Below, piece after piece: positions 1 through 9,360 of a stretch of 64,000 nucleotides of DNA. The position numbers were made by a program, and so were the translations under genes. The DNA is from Pseudoips prasinana (taxonomy: Eukaryota; Arthropoda; Insecta; Lepidoptera; Nolidae). The stretch lies in NCBI GenBank assembly GCA_951640165.1, contig OX621252.1, forward strand, positions 14,653,934 through 14,717,933, written 5' to 3'. The stretch's first letter is position 1. Each line of letters starts with the position of its first letter. A model generated the notes under the pieces. That model was not told the origin of the DNA, did not search any database, and saw only the letters and a list, made by a program, of their open reading frames with translations.

Positions 1-115
1 TATATGTAATATATCAGTTATTTGGTTTCTTTAGTACAAGTTCTGCTTAGTTTGGGATCAGATGGTCGTGTGATAATAATGTTCCAGGATATTATTATTA
101 TATTACTACAAATTT
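1..115 (+). mobile_element. SINE-B 3' tail fragment
   Basis: Carries the tail shared by the SINE-B copies of this window (TATCAGTTATTTGGTTTC, TACAAGTTCTGCTTAGTTTG, GGGATCAGATGG) and an AT-rich end. The body and tRNA-like head would lie outside the window. Confidence 0.7.
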
Positions 116-140
116 TCATCAAAATCCGTACATCAAAAGC

Positions 141-208
141 AAATGAAAATGAAAATGAAAAAATGAATATGAAAATGAAAATGAAAAATGAAAAATGAAA
201 ATGAAAAG
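141..208 (+). repeat. (GAAAAT)n microsatellite
   Basis: Imperfect array of ATGAAA/GAAAATG units. It creates an artificial open frame of phenylalanine, serine and isoleucine on the minus strand. Confidence 0.9.
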
Positions 209-261
209 TCATTTATTCCGTTAAAACATTACATTTGTGTGGAATCGTCAATTTTTTTTTA

Positions 262-325
262 CCCTACCGTGCAGTGCATGACGTGGCAGCTACTGAGAAA
301 CACTGCCAACTCAGTAGGAATCCTT
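262..325 (+). repeat. Dispersed repeat with a paralogue at 27636-27703
   Basis: Shares GACGTGGCAGCTACTGAGAA, ACACTGCCAA and CTCAGTAGGAAT with 27636-27703. Family not recognised. Confidence 0.65.
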
Positions 326-420
326 TTTTACAATATTTATTTCTTACATAAAATTACATTGTATTTAAATATGTTAATTTAGAGCGACTCAATCCCAAGC
401 TGTTTTGTCACTTAAATAAT

Positions 421-482
421 CAGAAGAACAAACATCTATACATACATACTCACAAACATTCGCATTTATAATATTAGTAGGA
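421..482 (-). mobile_element. Helitron 5' end fragment
   Basis: The minus strand reads TCCTACTAATATTATAAATG then CGAA.GTTTGTGAGTATG, the same 5' terminus as the fuller copies at 39758 and 52873. The CTAGT 3' end is missing. Confidence 0.7.
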
Positions 483-1004
483 TTAGTTAAGTATACCTCC
501 TATCCTTTATAATCAACTTCAAAACAAGAAGTATTAATTCGACCGTATGTTATTTGTTTTTTATTTTATCTGAACCTATAGTGTGGTTTCGGAATGTACC
601 ATTTAGATTTTTACCTAATTGGTTATTATAATGAGAAGAAGTTTAACGTTGTATGTTATAACTCTCTATATAAAATAAGTGATGTAGTAAGATTTTAGGG
701 TATCTTTTGCATCGTATTTATTTTTCATGATGTTTACGCTTAGTCTAGTAAGTTTTCACTGCTTTACCAGACGATAAAAAAAGGGCGAACAGAACAACGT
801 AGCTTCCACATGAAATTACCGATTTAAATACTGTTTTATAGCTCTTTATGTAGTTGAAGTCGAGGGTCTGGACGGTTAGGTTGGTCATGTAGGAATATAT
901 TAGGTTAGTTTACCGTCTAAGTTTTAGTTAACTTAAGTAGTAACATGAAATTTTTTATGGACTATAAATTACTAAAAATTACTACTATTATTATTATTAT
1001 TAGT
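483..1004. other. AT-rich intronic sequence with an (ATT)n tract
   Basis: No gene seen. A (TTA)n run at about 978-1002 probably is the tail of the adjoining minus-strand LINE remnant. Confidence 0.6.
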
Positions 1005-1235
1005 GAACAGGCAAGCAGTTGATTCAACTGGTAAGTGCCTGTATCCAGCTCTTCTCCGTTAGTTTCTATTGTAGCTTTGATATTTGTCGAGTCTATGTTT
1101 GAATTGATTCACATTTTGGGCTGAGATTACGTTTTCTGGGAGTTTATTCCACGTTTTGACTATTCTATTGTTTAAAAGTGTTTGTGAGGGTTGTTGTGAA
1201 ATAAAGTGGTACACAATTTAAGATGGTGTCCTCGT
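1005..1235 (-). pseudogene. Non-LTR retrotransposon 3' remnant (CR1/jockey-like C-terminus)
   Basis: The minus-strand frame ending at the stop 1059-1061 reads NNRIVKTWNKLPENVISAQ then NVNQFKHRLDKYQSYNRN. This is the typical LINE polyprotein end (R-V-WN-LP-V-A-V-FK-LD). Upstream it fades into noise and downstream lie a short 3' UTR and an (ATT)n tail, so this is a 5'-truncated dead copy. Confidence 0.75.
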
Positions 1236-1522
1236 AAATGGGAATTATCACTGCGTAGGAATAGTTTATCGAACTACTGTTTGAAATAAATTGATTTATA
1301 AAATAATATTAAATAATCACTACCTAACGATACAGCGATGTCCTTTTCATTCGACTCTTGATACTTTTTACATACAATTTAGTTGGTATAAACTTTCTTG
1401 CCTATGACGCTAAGAACTCACCGCAACCACTTGATGTCATTTACGAGTTTAACTATAGATCTGGGAATTTATCAATAATATACAGGAAATAATGAGAACT
1501 GTATCAAAAGGGCGCGGTGATG

Positions 1523-1623
1523 AGTTTAGTTAGTTCATTCTTATGTTGTAAACTGAATCGATAGTTCATAGGAACAGGCATCAGTCAGTTCAGTTTACAA
1601 CATAAGAATGAACTAACTAAACT
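1523..1623. repeat. Perfect 35 bp inverted repeat (hairpin) with 31-base loop
   Basis: The arm 1523-1557 (AGTTTAGTTAGTTCATTCTT...) is exactly the reverse complement of 1589-1623, and the match stops abruptly at both outer ends. An RNA from either strand would fold into a 35 bp stem. It could be a tiny fold-back element, a recent inverted duplication or a small-RNA hairpin. No protein coding is seen. Confidence 0.9.
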
Positions 1624-2960
1624 ATACAAATGGTGTTATATAATAACGTTACACCAAAATATCTCGGGATAAGGGGCTCTCGTGGCAAACTCCTTATGCA
1701 TTGGTAGAGGCTTGATTATGTTTGACATAACTTAAACGTTATTTACGTAAACTTACATGACTAAGCTTTAGGAAATGTGGTCAGAAAAGGTGGTGTAATT
1801 TGAGAGTTGATTATATGATCTTCATTAAGAAGTAATTGGCAAATAAGTTGATGAAGTTGTACTCACGCATATGATGGTACGGCAACTTTCGTACATCTAT
1901 GATTTAGACTTACATATATACATCCACTGGAATTGATTTTTATTCATCAAATTATACTATATGAAGCAATGTTTAAAGATCGACTAAGATTGACCTACTT
2001 ACTTTCCATGGCTATCGAATATACCATGATGTGAGATACACAGATATTCAATATATTTAAACCAAAGTCCATGCATGCTTTCGGTATAGCATATACCGTG
2101 ATCCGCAAACTTAACGTGATTAGATAAGTTTCATTTAACTATCTGTGTGATCCATTTATAGTTATATTCAGTCTGAATGTATTTTGTGTCCCTAATTTAC
2201 AGGTTTGTTAGATCCTCTGCAAAAAAATCCTTATTCCAATAGTAGGAAGGTACTTTTATTTAAGAGTACAATTTGTGCCATATTCCTTTTTCTGTAAAAC
2301 TGAAGCTTTTATTAACACCACTAACTATACCAGTTAAGAAGTTCACTCGAAATTGCCTAAAACAAACAAAAAACGGTCACGTTTCCTTTGCAGTTTAGGA
2401 GATTCATACGAAATATGTTGCAGTACACCGTACAAATATTACATTTGTACATACATTTAAATGGAAAAAAATACCAGTTTAGCTTTACACAGAAGTGGGC
2501 TACTGTTGACAGGGAAGTTCTATTTTGACAGTAACGACAACATGGCCGGCGGGAGCTTGTTATTTAATTAGAGCCGCATTAATTTCGTAACAGCCACTTC
2601 CGTCGGGGGCGCGTCTAGTGTAAGCTGCGTCTTTTGAATATGTATTTTTTGAGACTATGCTTAGGTAAACTTTTTCTTTGTATAGAGTGACGAATGAGTA
2701 GTTCTTATTGTAATACAAATGTTTACTAAGGTTGTGGGTTCATAAATAAGTAGCTATTATGAAAACCTAAGGAATGAAGTAGGTAATGAAGATAATTATT
2801 TTTATTAGACATCGTAAAGTTGCTTTAGTTACTTGGTTAATCACATATTGTAATTAAGGTGATAAAACAATGTGCAGTTAGGTACCTATCTACGTATTAA
2901 CTATTATACCTAAGCATCCACTGTTGTCTGTTGAACTAAAATTACTATTAACTATACATT
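1624..2960. other. AT-rich intronic sequence with one CpG-rich patch
   Basis: No gene or recognisable repeat. The only departure from the background is the GC-rich patch at about 2540-2635. Confidence 0.5.
2540..2635. promoter_or_regulatory. Candidate regulatory patch, CpG-rich
   Basis: Contains ATGGCCGGCGGGAGC, a homeodomain-type TTTAATTAGAG, an ETS-like CACTTCCGT and GGGGGCGCG in under 100 bp of otherwise AT-rich DNA. Function is inferred from composition and motifs only. Confidence 0.3.
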
Positions 2961-3070
2961 TGTATGTATATCGTCGCCTGGTACCCATAGTACAAGCTTT
3001 GCTTAGTTTGGGGCTAGGTTGATCTGTGTGACATTGTCCCTAAAATATTATATATTATATTATATTATTT
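2961..3070 (+). mobile_element. SINE-A 3' tail fragment
   Basis: Matches the last part of the SINE-A copies at 15281 and 51448 (TATCGTCGCCTGGTACCCAT, GTACAAGCTTTGCTTAGTTT, GTGACATTGTCCCTA). The tRNA-like head is absent. Confidence 0.8.
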
Positions 3071-4240
3071 GTAAAATTTTCTGTAAATGCTTCAAAATAT
3101 TGTTGGCCGTCAATTATTATCTGACCAAAACGCTTACTATACAACATGAAACGTAATTAACGCACACCCTCAAACACCCCAATTAGAATATTATGTTGTA
3201 ATCATAAATACATACACTGATTTTTTTATTTAACATATATATGCATTGTTATGTACTAAATTAGTTTCTTGGAATAAGGTTTATTTTTCTTTATTTTGTA
3301 TTGAATGATGGAATTTGTATGAATACAAATAAAACTGCGATTTATAAGTCTTATTACTTTGACTTACGGTCCATTTCAATGGTTTTGTCTCTACAGGGTT
3401 GATATGACAATAATTTCCGTAGTTTTAATTATTTTGGAATAAAAAATTACCTGTATTAAAAATGATATAAATCGATTCAGTAAAGGATTCTGAACAAACT
3501 ATTTTCAGGATGTGCGTAAATAACGTTAGGTACCTACATGTTGTATAGTATCAGCGAATTATGTTATATTAATTTCTGAGCATCTGCGTGATTCGGAGGG
3601 CAAGTTACCGGTCTCGGGACAAACAAAAACACTGACACTATGGTAACCACTGCCCACACAACAACATATGGGAGGTAAAAGATCAAAAGGAGTTCATCTA
3701 AGCCTGGTTTTTTTCATTAGATAATAAAACTAGCCTTAGACGTACTCTTTTAGGTTTAAAGAACTTTTATTCTCAATAAAAACATTACATGTCACTTACT
3801 TGAGAAAAATACTAATTAGAATAAGTTGTAATAAAGTTCACCATCTTCAGTTATCCATTCAATGCGTTCATTTCTCGAACAGTTTTTGGTCTGTGACTAA
3901 ATCATTAATATAGGTTATATAATATAAATACTGCATAGTAGGTAAGCTTTAAAAATTTTAAGAGAAGATTATAGTAATATAATATCTACATTTGGATACC
4001 AAAATAATATAGGCACTACCCACTTGATGAAGAACCTGATGAAGAACTTGGTGAAGAATTCATACCATGTCATTATAATATCAGCCAGAAAACATCCACT
4101 GGTGACCAAAACCACCATTTGGGGGTATTTGCCATACTACCATAATCACCATGTGACAAAATTGTCATACCAAGTTAACTTAACAATAATATTGAATTCT
4201 CACCTTAATCTAGATGGGACCAGGTTAACTATGTTCTAGG
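3071..4240. other. AT-rich intronic sequence
   Basis: Nothing supportable. A short GATGAAGAA-type trinucleotide run at about 4026-4060 gives a brief acidic frame that I do not regard as a gene. Confidence 0.5.
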
Positions 4241-4373
4241 TTTAACAGGTGCGATATAAATATAAGATTATTGATGTTATTAAGAATAAAAGTAACATTC
4301 TTTGTGTTAAAACTAAGGTTTGAATTAGAATCTGGTTATTTATATAGAAATCTGGCAATAACAACATGGCTAA

Positions 4374-4545
4374 GGCTCTAGACAGACGGACTGCATTTCA
4401 ACTGCAATTCAAGCAGTTCAAGTGCAGTTTGAATGCAGTTGACACGACTGCAATAGAACTGCAAAACCAAACGCGCTGTCCACTTGCAGTTCAATTGCAG
4501 TCGGCGTGCAGTTGCAGCTGAAATGCGGTCCGTCTGTCTAGAGCC
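4374..4545. mobile_element. 172 bp MITE, PIF/Harbinger-like (TAA target duplication)
   Basis: Inverted ends start GGCTCTAGACAGACGGAC and continue TGCATTTCA.CTGCAA. TAA is duplicated at 4371-4373 and 4546-4548. The tandem duplicate at 5221-5223 holds the single TAA with no insert, a natural empty site that proves the borders. The interior is packed with AACTGCA/TGCAGTT words in both orientations. A 3 bp TAA/TTA duplication is typical of PIF/Harbinger, hence the tentative family. Confidence 0.9.
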
Positions 4546-4698
4546 TAAGGAAGTTAACATACTACGAAACTGAATCCTCTTGGCCATTTTATCGTAAAAT
4601 AAACAAAACAGCACACACATACGCACAGCCTCAAATACGCACACCTTCACACTCATAATACAATTTCGAAACTAGCTTGCGCATTTTTTTTGTTTTTG

Positions 4699-4728
4699 TA
4701 CAGACGCCAGCACATCCAGCTACCCCAA
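4699..4728 (+). mobile_element. 135 bp TA-flanked MITE, truncated to its first terminal repeat
   Basis: Reads TACAGACGCCAGCACATCCA then GCTACCCCAA and stops, so only one end of the family remains. Confidence 0.8.
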
Positions 4729-5110
4729 GACACGATATAGTAAAATATATCATAAACTATACATATCTACAATTAAAAGCTACATAACTGACAATATAAG
4801 TGTTAATTCTAAATTATTCCATACAAAACGCAGATGTAAATTCCTTTAATTTTACGACGTGTGACATCAGCTAGAATAAAGTTTCAAAATCTACAGTCGT
4901 GTCACATTGATCAAGTATTTTACCGGGACATCAATGTTTAATGACTCAAAATTATTATGCACTAAAACAATGTTTATGTGTCATTATTTAATGGCCGATA
5001 TAAAACACCATACTACCGGTGTTACATTATAATTACACAGCATCGATGCCGGTCACATATTAAAAAACATATCCTTAAAATCTATGCTTTTCGTAGAAAA
5101 ATCTTCTAAT

Positions 5111-5399
5111 TGAACTGGTGCGATGTAAATATAAGATTATTGATGTAATTAAGAATAAATGTAACAATCTTGAATTAGAATCTGGTTAGTTACATAGAAA
5201 TCTGGCAATAACAACATGGCTAAGGAAGCTAACATACTACGAAACTGAATCCCTCTTGGCCATTTTATCGTAAAATAATCAAAAGAGCACACATATACGC
5301 ACAGCCTCAAATACACACACCCTCACACTCATAATACAATTTCGAAACTACTTTTTTTGTTTTTGTACAGACGCCAGCACTCCCAGCTACCTACCCCAA
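5111..5399 (+). repeat. Tandem duplication, copy 2 (empty site for the 172 bp MITE)
   Basis: Second copy of the unit at 4242-4728, offset by about 870 bp. The sequence GGCTAAGGAAG at 5219-5229 is the uninterrupted insertion site. It runs straight into a complete copy of the 135 bp MITE. Confidence 0.85.
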
Positions 5400-5508
5400 C
5401 CTGACAAATTTCTTTTATAGATTTCCGACTTTATCACAAAAATATAAGGTTCACTTTCAATTGGGGAAATTTTACAGATTGGGGTAGCTTGATGTGCTGG
5501 CGTCTGCA
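5366..5508 (+). mobile_element. 135 bp-family MITE, complete
   Basis: Inverted ends CAGACGCCAGCAC.TCCCAG and the complement of TAGCTTGATGTGCTGGCGTC. The interior carries GGTTCACTTTCAATTGGGG. TA flank on the left; the right flank is CA. Confidence 0.85.
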
Positions 5509-6151
5509 CCTACTATATCTTTTTTTTTTGTTTTCTTTTTATTATTATTTAGAAGTACTTGCGCTTTTTAATCTGTAGAAACTTAGCTGAACGTGGAAGA
5601 GCGGGGTTTCCTAACACAGGCAATGTTATGCCTAAAAAGAATTCCGCAACAATATTGTAATTAGGGTTAGTTCAGTTAGTGAAAATAAAAACTATTTATT
5701 TATTTCGTTGGGTCACAATGCGTGCCTCGGAGAGCACGTTGCCATGACAATATCTATGACTATCGTTTCACGTAGTCTGGAGCTAAATAGAGTTTAGTGA
5801 AAACTGTAGCGGGTAACTAGCGTACTTAATTTTATGTCGGACTCTGCCAACAGTACTTGTTAAAGTTTTCACTAAGACACGTCAGTTATAATAATATAAA
5901 TAGAATCTGAGACCAAGTACTAGATTTCTAATGGATTTGAGGTCTCATGGCAGTTGTTCGATAATTATGGTGATATTATCTGCAACAAGTTACTAATCAC
6001 ATGACATAATGAATTTTATTCAGTACTTGTGTATTAACATACACTTGTATTTGTCAACCTCATATCTAATGCAGTAAAGTTTAGATGAATGTTCTTAATG
6101 TAACATGTAAAAGTCACTCTTTTCAAAGCTTTCTGCCAGTCATTCTACACG
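5509..6151. other. AT-rich sequence with possible LINE 3' UTR remnants
   Basis: The stretch 5560-5700 (GGGGTTTCCTAACACAGGC...) resembles a retrotransposon 3' UTR, but I cannot assign a family. The remainder shows nothing. Confidence 0.35.
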
Positions 6152-6515
6152 TGCAGCCTTTGGACCCGTTATATGCAGAGGACATACAGTGATCTGCGCG
6201 TTCAATATAATGAGGCGTTCAGGATACTGTTGGGGTTGTCATGGCACTGTAGTGCGTCCGGTATGATTGCGGAGGCGCACTCTGATGATTTCTACTCCAT
6301 AATAAGAAAGAGAACCGACTGCGAACCACCACTAATAGTCTCCTGAGCGTCTTCTCAGTTCGGTGGGACGCCCCTCTGCTGCGTCACTGGGTAAGGATCC
6401 ACACCAGTTCTAATGTAGGCAGCTTTATTACTAACACTATTTATTAAGTTATCTTGTTTCTACTAGCACTATAGACTTAAATATGTCTGAAATAAAGTAT
6501 TTGAATTTGAATTAT
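6152..6515 (+). pseudogene. Non-LTR retrotransposon 3' end (endonuclease/RT polyprotein C-terminus)
   Basis: From 6152 the frame reads CSLWTRYMQRTYSDLRVQYN, EAFRILLGLSWHCSASG and MIAEAHSDDFYSIIRKRT, the usual end of a lepidopteran LINE polyprotein. A frameshift follows, then the end of the frame resumes as RWDAPLLRHWVRIHTSSN in another register. A 3' UTR with GAAATAAAG and a TTGAATTTGAATT tail follows. Truncated and dead. Confidence 0.8.
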
Positions 6516-6523
6516 GATGTTTT

Positions 6524-6862
6524 CATCGTACCCATACATGTGGGGTATCTATGGATAGGTCTTCAAAAATGACAATGAGGTTTCTAATATCATTTTTTTC
6601 TAAACTGAATAGTTTGCGCGAGAGACACTTCCAAAGTGGTACAATGAGTGCCCTGTAACTTCTAAAATAAGAGAATGATAAATCTAAAAAAAAAAATTAC
6701 ATTACCATGCAAACTAACAACGAAAATTGGTTTGAGCAAATAGATTTTTTTAATACGTCATAAATCGTAAACCGCAATTTACCTTTTATTTAATCAACTG
6801 AAATACTTTCTGCTACGGAACCCTTCATGGGCGAGTCCGACTCGCACTTGGCCGGTGTTTTT
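6524..6862 (+). repeat. Widespread conserved dispersed element (GAGTCCGACTCGCACTTGGCCGG type)
   Basis: Begins about TGGGGTATCTATGGATAGGT and includes AGTTTGCGCGAGAGACACTT and GCTACGGAACCCTTCATGGG, ending in GAGTCCGACTCGCACTTGG then CCGG. I recognise this as a repeat recurring with very little change across Lepidoptera, but could not verify that here. It has no coding frame and no terminal repeats that I can see. Confidence 0.6.
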
Positions 6863-7174
6863 CTTTCTTTCTATCATTTATGTAGTATATCAGTCATCTT
6901 GTTTCCATTGGGTATACACCCAATTCAATCGAAAGAAATCGCGTAACAAAATACAATGAAAAACATACAGTAAAATTAGACCTCCTTCTTTTTAAGTCTG
7001 TTAAAAGCAAGGTCATCTCCTATACGTTAATATATATTCAGGCTGACTCAGCTTAGTTGTGAGAAAGCGTGGCTTAATGTTATACCAACTACGTCATCCG
7101 TGAAAACTAAATACAGCTTTACCAACATGTTTACAGATAATGAGACACGACATACACTTCATGATGTACTTCGT
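6863..7174. other. Intronic sequence, nothing recognised
   Basis: Contains TAGACCTCCTTCTTTTTAAG, resembling a common lepidopteran repeat tail, and no gene. Confidence 0.4.
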
Positions 7175-7512
7175 AGGATGCCTCGTAGGTTTAGCGGTAG
7201 CGTTGGTCGCAGAGAACGAGGTCCTGGGTTCAAATCCCGGGTCAAGAAAAGAGACTTTTTTACTTTTCATTAAAAATAAATATTACTCAGCAATAGCCCG
7301 AAGTCTGGGAGTTGGCGGTATTATACCCCCGTGCCTCGGAGATCACGTAAAGCCGTCGGTCCTGTACCTGACCTCTTTCCGGTCGTGTCGCTAGGCGTCC
7401 CATCGGATAATGAGAGTGAATAGAAAGTGCTCCTGTGTTTGCGCACACACTTGTGCACTATAATATGTCCCGCGCAGATGGCTAGTCACCATTGAGACTG
7501 GCCGGATATTAT
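7175..7512 (+). mobile_element. SINE-C, near full length, tRNA-derived
   Basis: The head carries an A-box-like TTTAGCGGTAGCGTTGG and a B box GGGTTCAAATCCC. The body contains CCCGTGCCTCGGAGATCACG, GGATAATGAGAGTGAATAGA and GTGTTTGCGCACACACTTGT. The body recurs at 49010-49262 and 37630-37735. The long body rules out a free tRNA gene. Confidence 0.8.
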
Positions 7513-8308
7513 TATTAGAAGCTATAGGTACAGATAAAATACAGCATTTTGGTTGCGGGAATAAGTGTTCACCATTACGTCGATCGCAACCTTATTTATG
7601 GGGACAAACATATTTTGTATACTTTACTCCTTTTTTAATCAAATAACGATTTAGAACCGTTTCGAGGGTTAACACTAAAATATAATTACTTTTTTGATTA
7701 CACAACATTAAAATTAATATTATTATTAAGGAATGTCTTGTGTAAGGTGGAGGTACTCCCCAGTTACTTGCTCTTTGAGCAAATGAACGCTATGCTCTAC
7801 CTGGGGTTCTATCTATATTTTCTCCCTCGGTAACCACTTTTGTTAGATCTATTGTTCCAATCCTTAGTCCTTTCAACATCCAGATGCAAGTAGGCCACGC
7901 AGCGCCGCAAGGTCGCGATGAGGCAACCGCGTCCCTTTCCGCTCCAAAAACCACGCTTATGCAAGCCTCTTCACTGCACGCTCATATACACACACCCCGC
8001 ACTTTATACTGTACTTTATCGTAAAGATCGTTAAAAGAAATCATTTTTGACAAGGTTTTGTCAATAAGAAATTACTTTTAATAATATAAATAATATTTGA
8101 TTTAAACTAAATAATAAGAGTAATGACGTGACCTTTTTGATCATAATAACGCTTCTAATGAAGTCATAATAAAAATAAAATAATTCCATCTATAAAATGT
8201 TTAGTTTAATACAAGTTTAATTAATTTCTTTGTCTTTTAGTTCTTTTATATAACAAAGAATTATATATGTTACTGTCGAACAAAATTTAATGGAAGTTTA
8301 TTTCTAAC
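7513..8308. other. AT-rich intronic sequence with one GC-richer patch
   Basis: The 7883-7965 patch (GCCACGCAGCGCCGCAAGGT...) is GC-rich and unexplained. The rest shows nothing. Confidence 0.4.
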
Positions 8309-8560
8309 TATCTGTGCCCCGCGGTTTTAACCGCGTTAAACTTTATAAATTAACACAGCTCCTACCCCGTAGGAGATAGCGTGATAATATGTAGCCTATA
8401 TATTGACCCGACCTCTCAGTTATATTCATGCAAAATTTGAAGTAAATCCATGCAGTGCTTTTTGAGTTTAGCCCGGACATTCATACAGACAAACAGACAA
8501 AAATTCTAAAAACTATTTTTTTGGCTTCGATATCGATTGTAGAAACCGCCCCAAGTATCC
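8309..8560. mobile_element. Helitron-like fragment fused to another repeat
   Basis: Starts CTGTGCCCCGCGGTTTTAAC CGCG TTAAACTTTATAAATTA, the Helitron 3' hairpin region in minus orientation, but then continues with an unrelated body (AAATCCATGCAGTGCTTTTT, ACAGACAAACAGACAAAAAT) and lacks the usual 5' end. A chimeric or diverged member. Confidence 0.5.
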
Positions 8561-8635
8561 ATTAAGAAAATATTCAATGTACAGTTTTGACTTTCCTACG
8601 ATTTTATTATATGTATAGATAGTCTTGCTTGCTTA

Positions 8636-8880
8636 TCGTATGGGTAGTGGTAACCCTTGTGTCCGAGTTGCTCAAGCCGCCCAGTAGGCCTCTGACATGG
8701 CTTCACGACTATTGTCTAATGACCGACAGCTTAGCGTGCCCTCCGAAGCACGTAGACGCTCAGAAATTAAACCACTTTGGCGGTCACCCATCTATGGACT
8801 GACCGCGAGCCCAGTTGTTTAACCTCGCCGATCGCTTACGGACCGATGAGAGCATCTAGCTATGTGCGTCTAATAGTCGA
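8636..8880 (+). repeat. Dispersed repeat family R (CCGATCGC family)
   Basis: Core words GAGTTGCTCAAGCCGCCCAG, AGGCCTCTGACATGGCTTC, CGACAGCTTAGCGTGCCCTC and ACCTCGCCGATCGC recur at 13285, 27785 (minus), 30390 (minus), 31775, 53255 and 57415. A SINE or LINE fragment of unknown class. Confidence 0.7.
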
Positions 8881-9224
8881 ACGCGCATGAAGGATTGCAT
8901 ACCGTAGAGGGACAATTTCTTTTAATTTTTTTTTATAGTGGCAATAGAAATACAAACTCTGTTAAAATTCAACTGTCTCCACATTACAGTTTAAAAGATA
9001 CAGCTCGCTTGCAGTTTAGAATAGGTTTTCATTTGGGTAAAGAACTCAAAACTCAGTTGGTCGACTTAAAATACTCCTTCTTTTTTAAATTAGTTAAAAA
9101 GAAACATAATAAAAAGTTGTAACAGAAACCGCAACGGAACATCCCCGTAAGATATAATTAGTCTGACCATGTCTCATTATGACAGGCAGATTGAAAAAAA
9201 TCATAAGCCATAAAAAATTTCAAG
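8881..9224. other. AT-rich sequence with a 75-codon open frame
   Basis: A frame at 8895-9122 is lysine- and phenylalanine-rich and matches nothing I know; it is more likely chance than a gene. Confidence 0.4.
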
Positions 9225-9360
9225 CGAACCGGAAATGCAGATCGTAGACGGAGCGCCGGACGTGCGCCCGCGCAACTGGGTCAGTTTATTTCTGTTTTGG
9301 CGGGAACCTGGCCGGAAGGGCCGCCATTGTGGATGCGCCGGGAAGCCCGGAAAACGGATT
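9225..9360. promoter_or_regulatory. CpG-rich island with E2F, ETS and YY1/SOX-like sites
   Basis: TTTTGGCGGGAA at 9295-9306 is an E2F consensus. ACCGGAAAT (from 9228) and GCCGGAAGG (from 9311) are ETS-type. GCCGCCATTGTGG fits YY1 or, on its edge, SOX. Many CpGs lie in AT-rich surroundings. Promoter or enhancer activity is inferred, not shown; no TATA or spliced exon is evident. Confidence 0.4.

Larger units (their letters stand above)
4242..4728 (+). repeat. Tandem duplication, copy 1 (contains a 172 bp MITE)
   Basis: Aligns with 5111-5399 over GGTGCGATATAAATATAAG, ATCTGGCAATAACAACATGG, ACTACGAAACTGAATCC and CGTAAAATAA. It differs by the insertion at 4374-4545 and by scattered substitutions. 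It ends in the first bases of the 135 bp MITE family, cut off after TACCCCAA. Confidence 0.85.

Noticed and set aside
18..212. A hydrophobic minus-strand frame that looks like a signal peptide or membrane segment.
   Set aside because: It is the translation of the (GAAAAT)n microsatellite.
4024..4239. Lysine/asparagine- or acidic-repeat frame around a GATGAAGAA run.
   Set aside because: Short low-complexity codon repeat with weak splice signals, no family resemblance, and stops close by in each frame.
4378..4656. A 92-codon minus-strand frame.
   Set aside because: It lies mostly within the 172 bp MITE, whose repeated TGCAGTT words are free of stops by composition.
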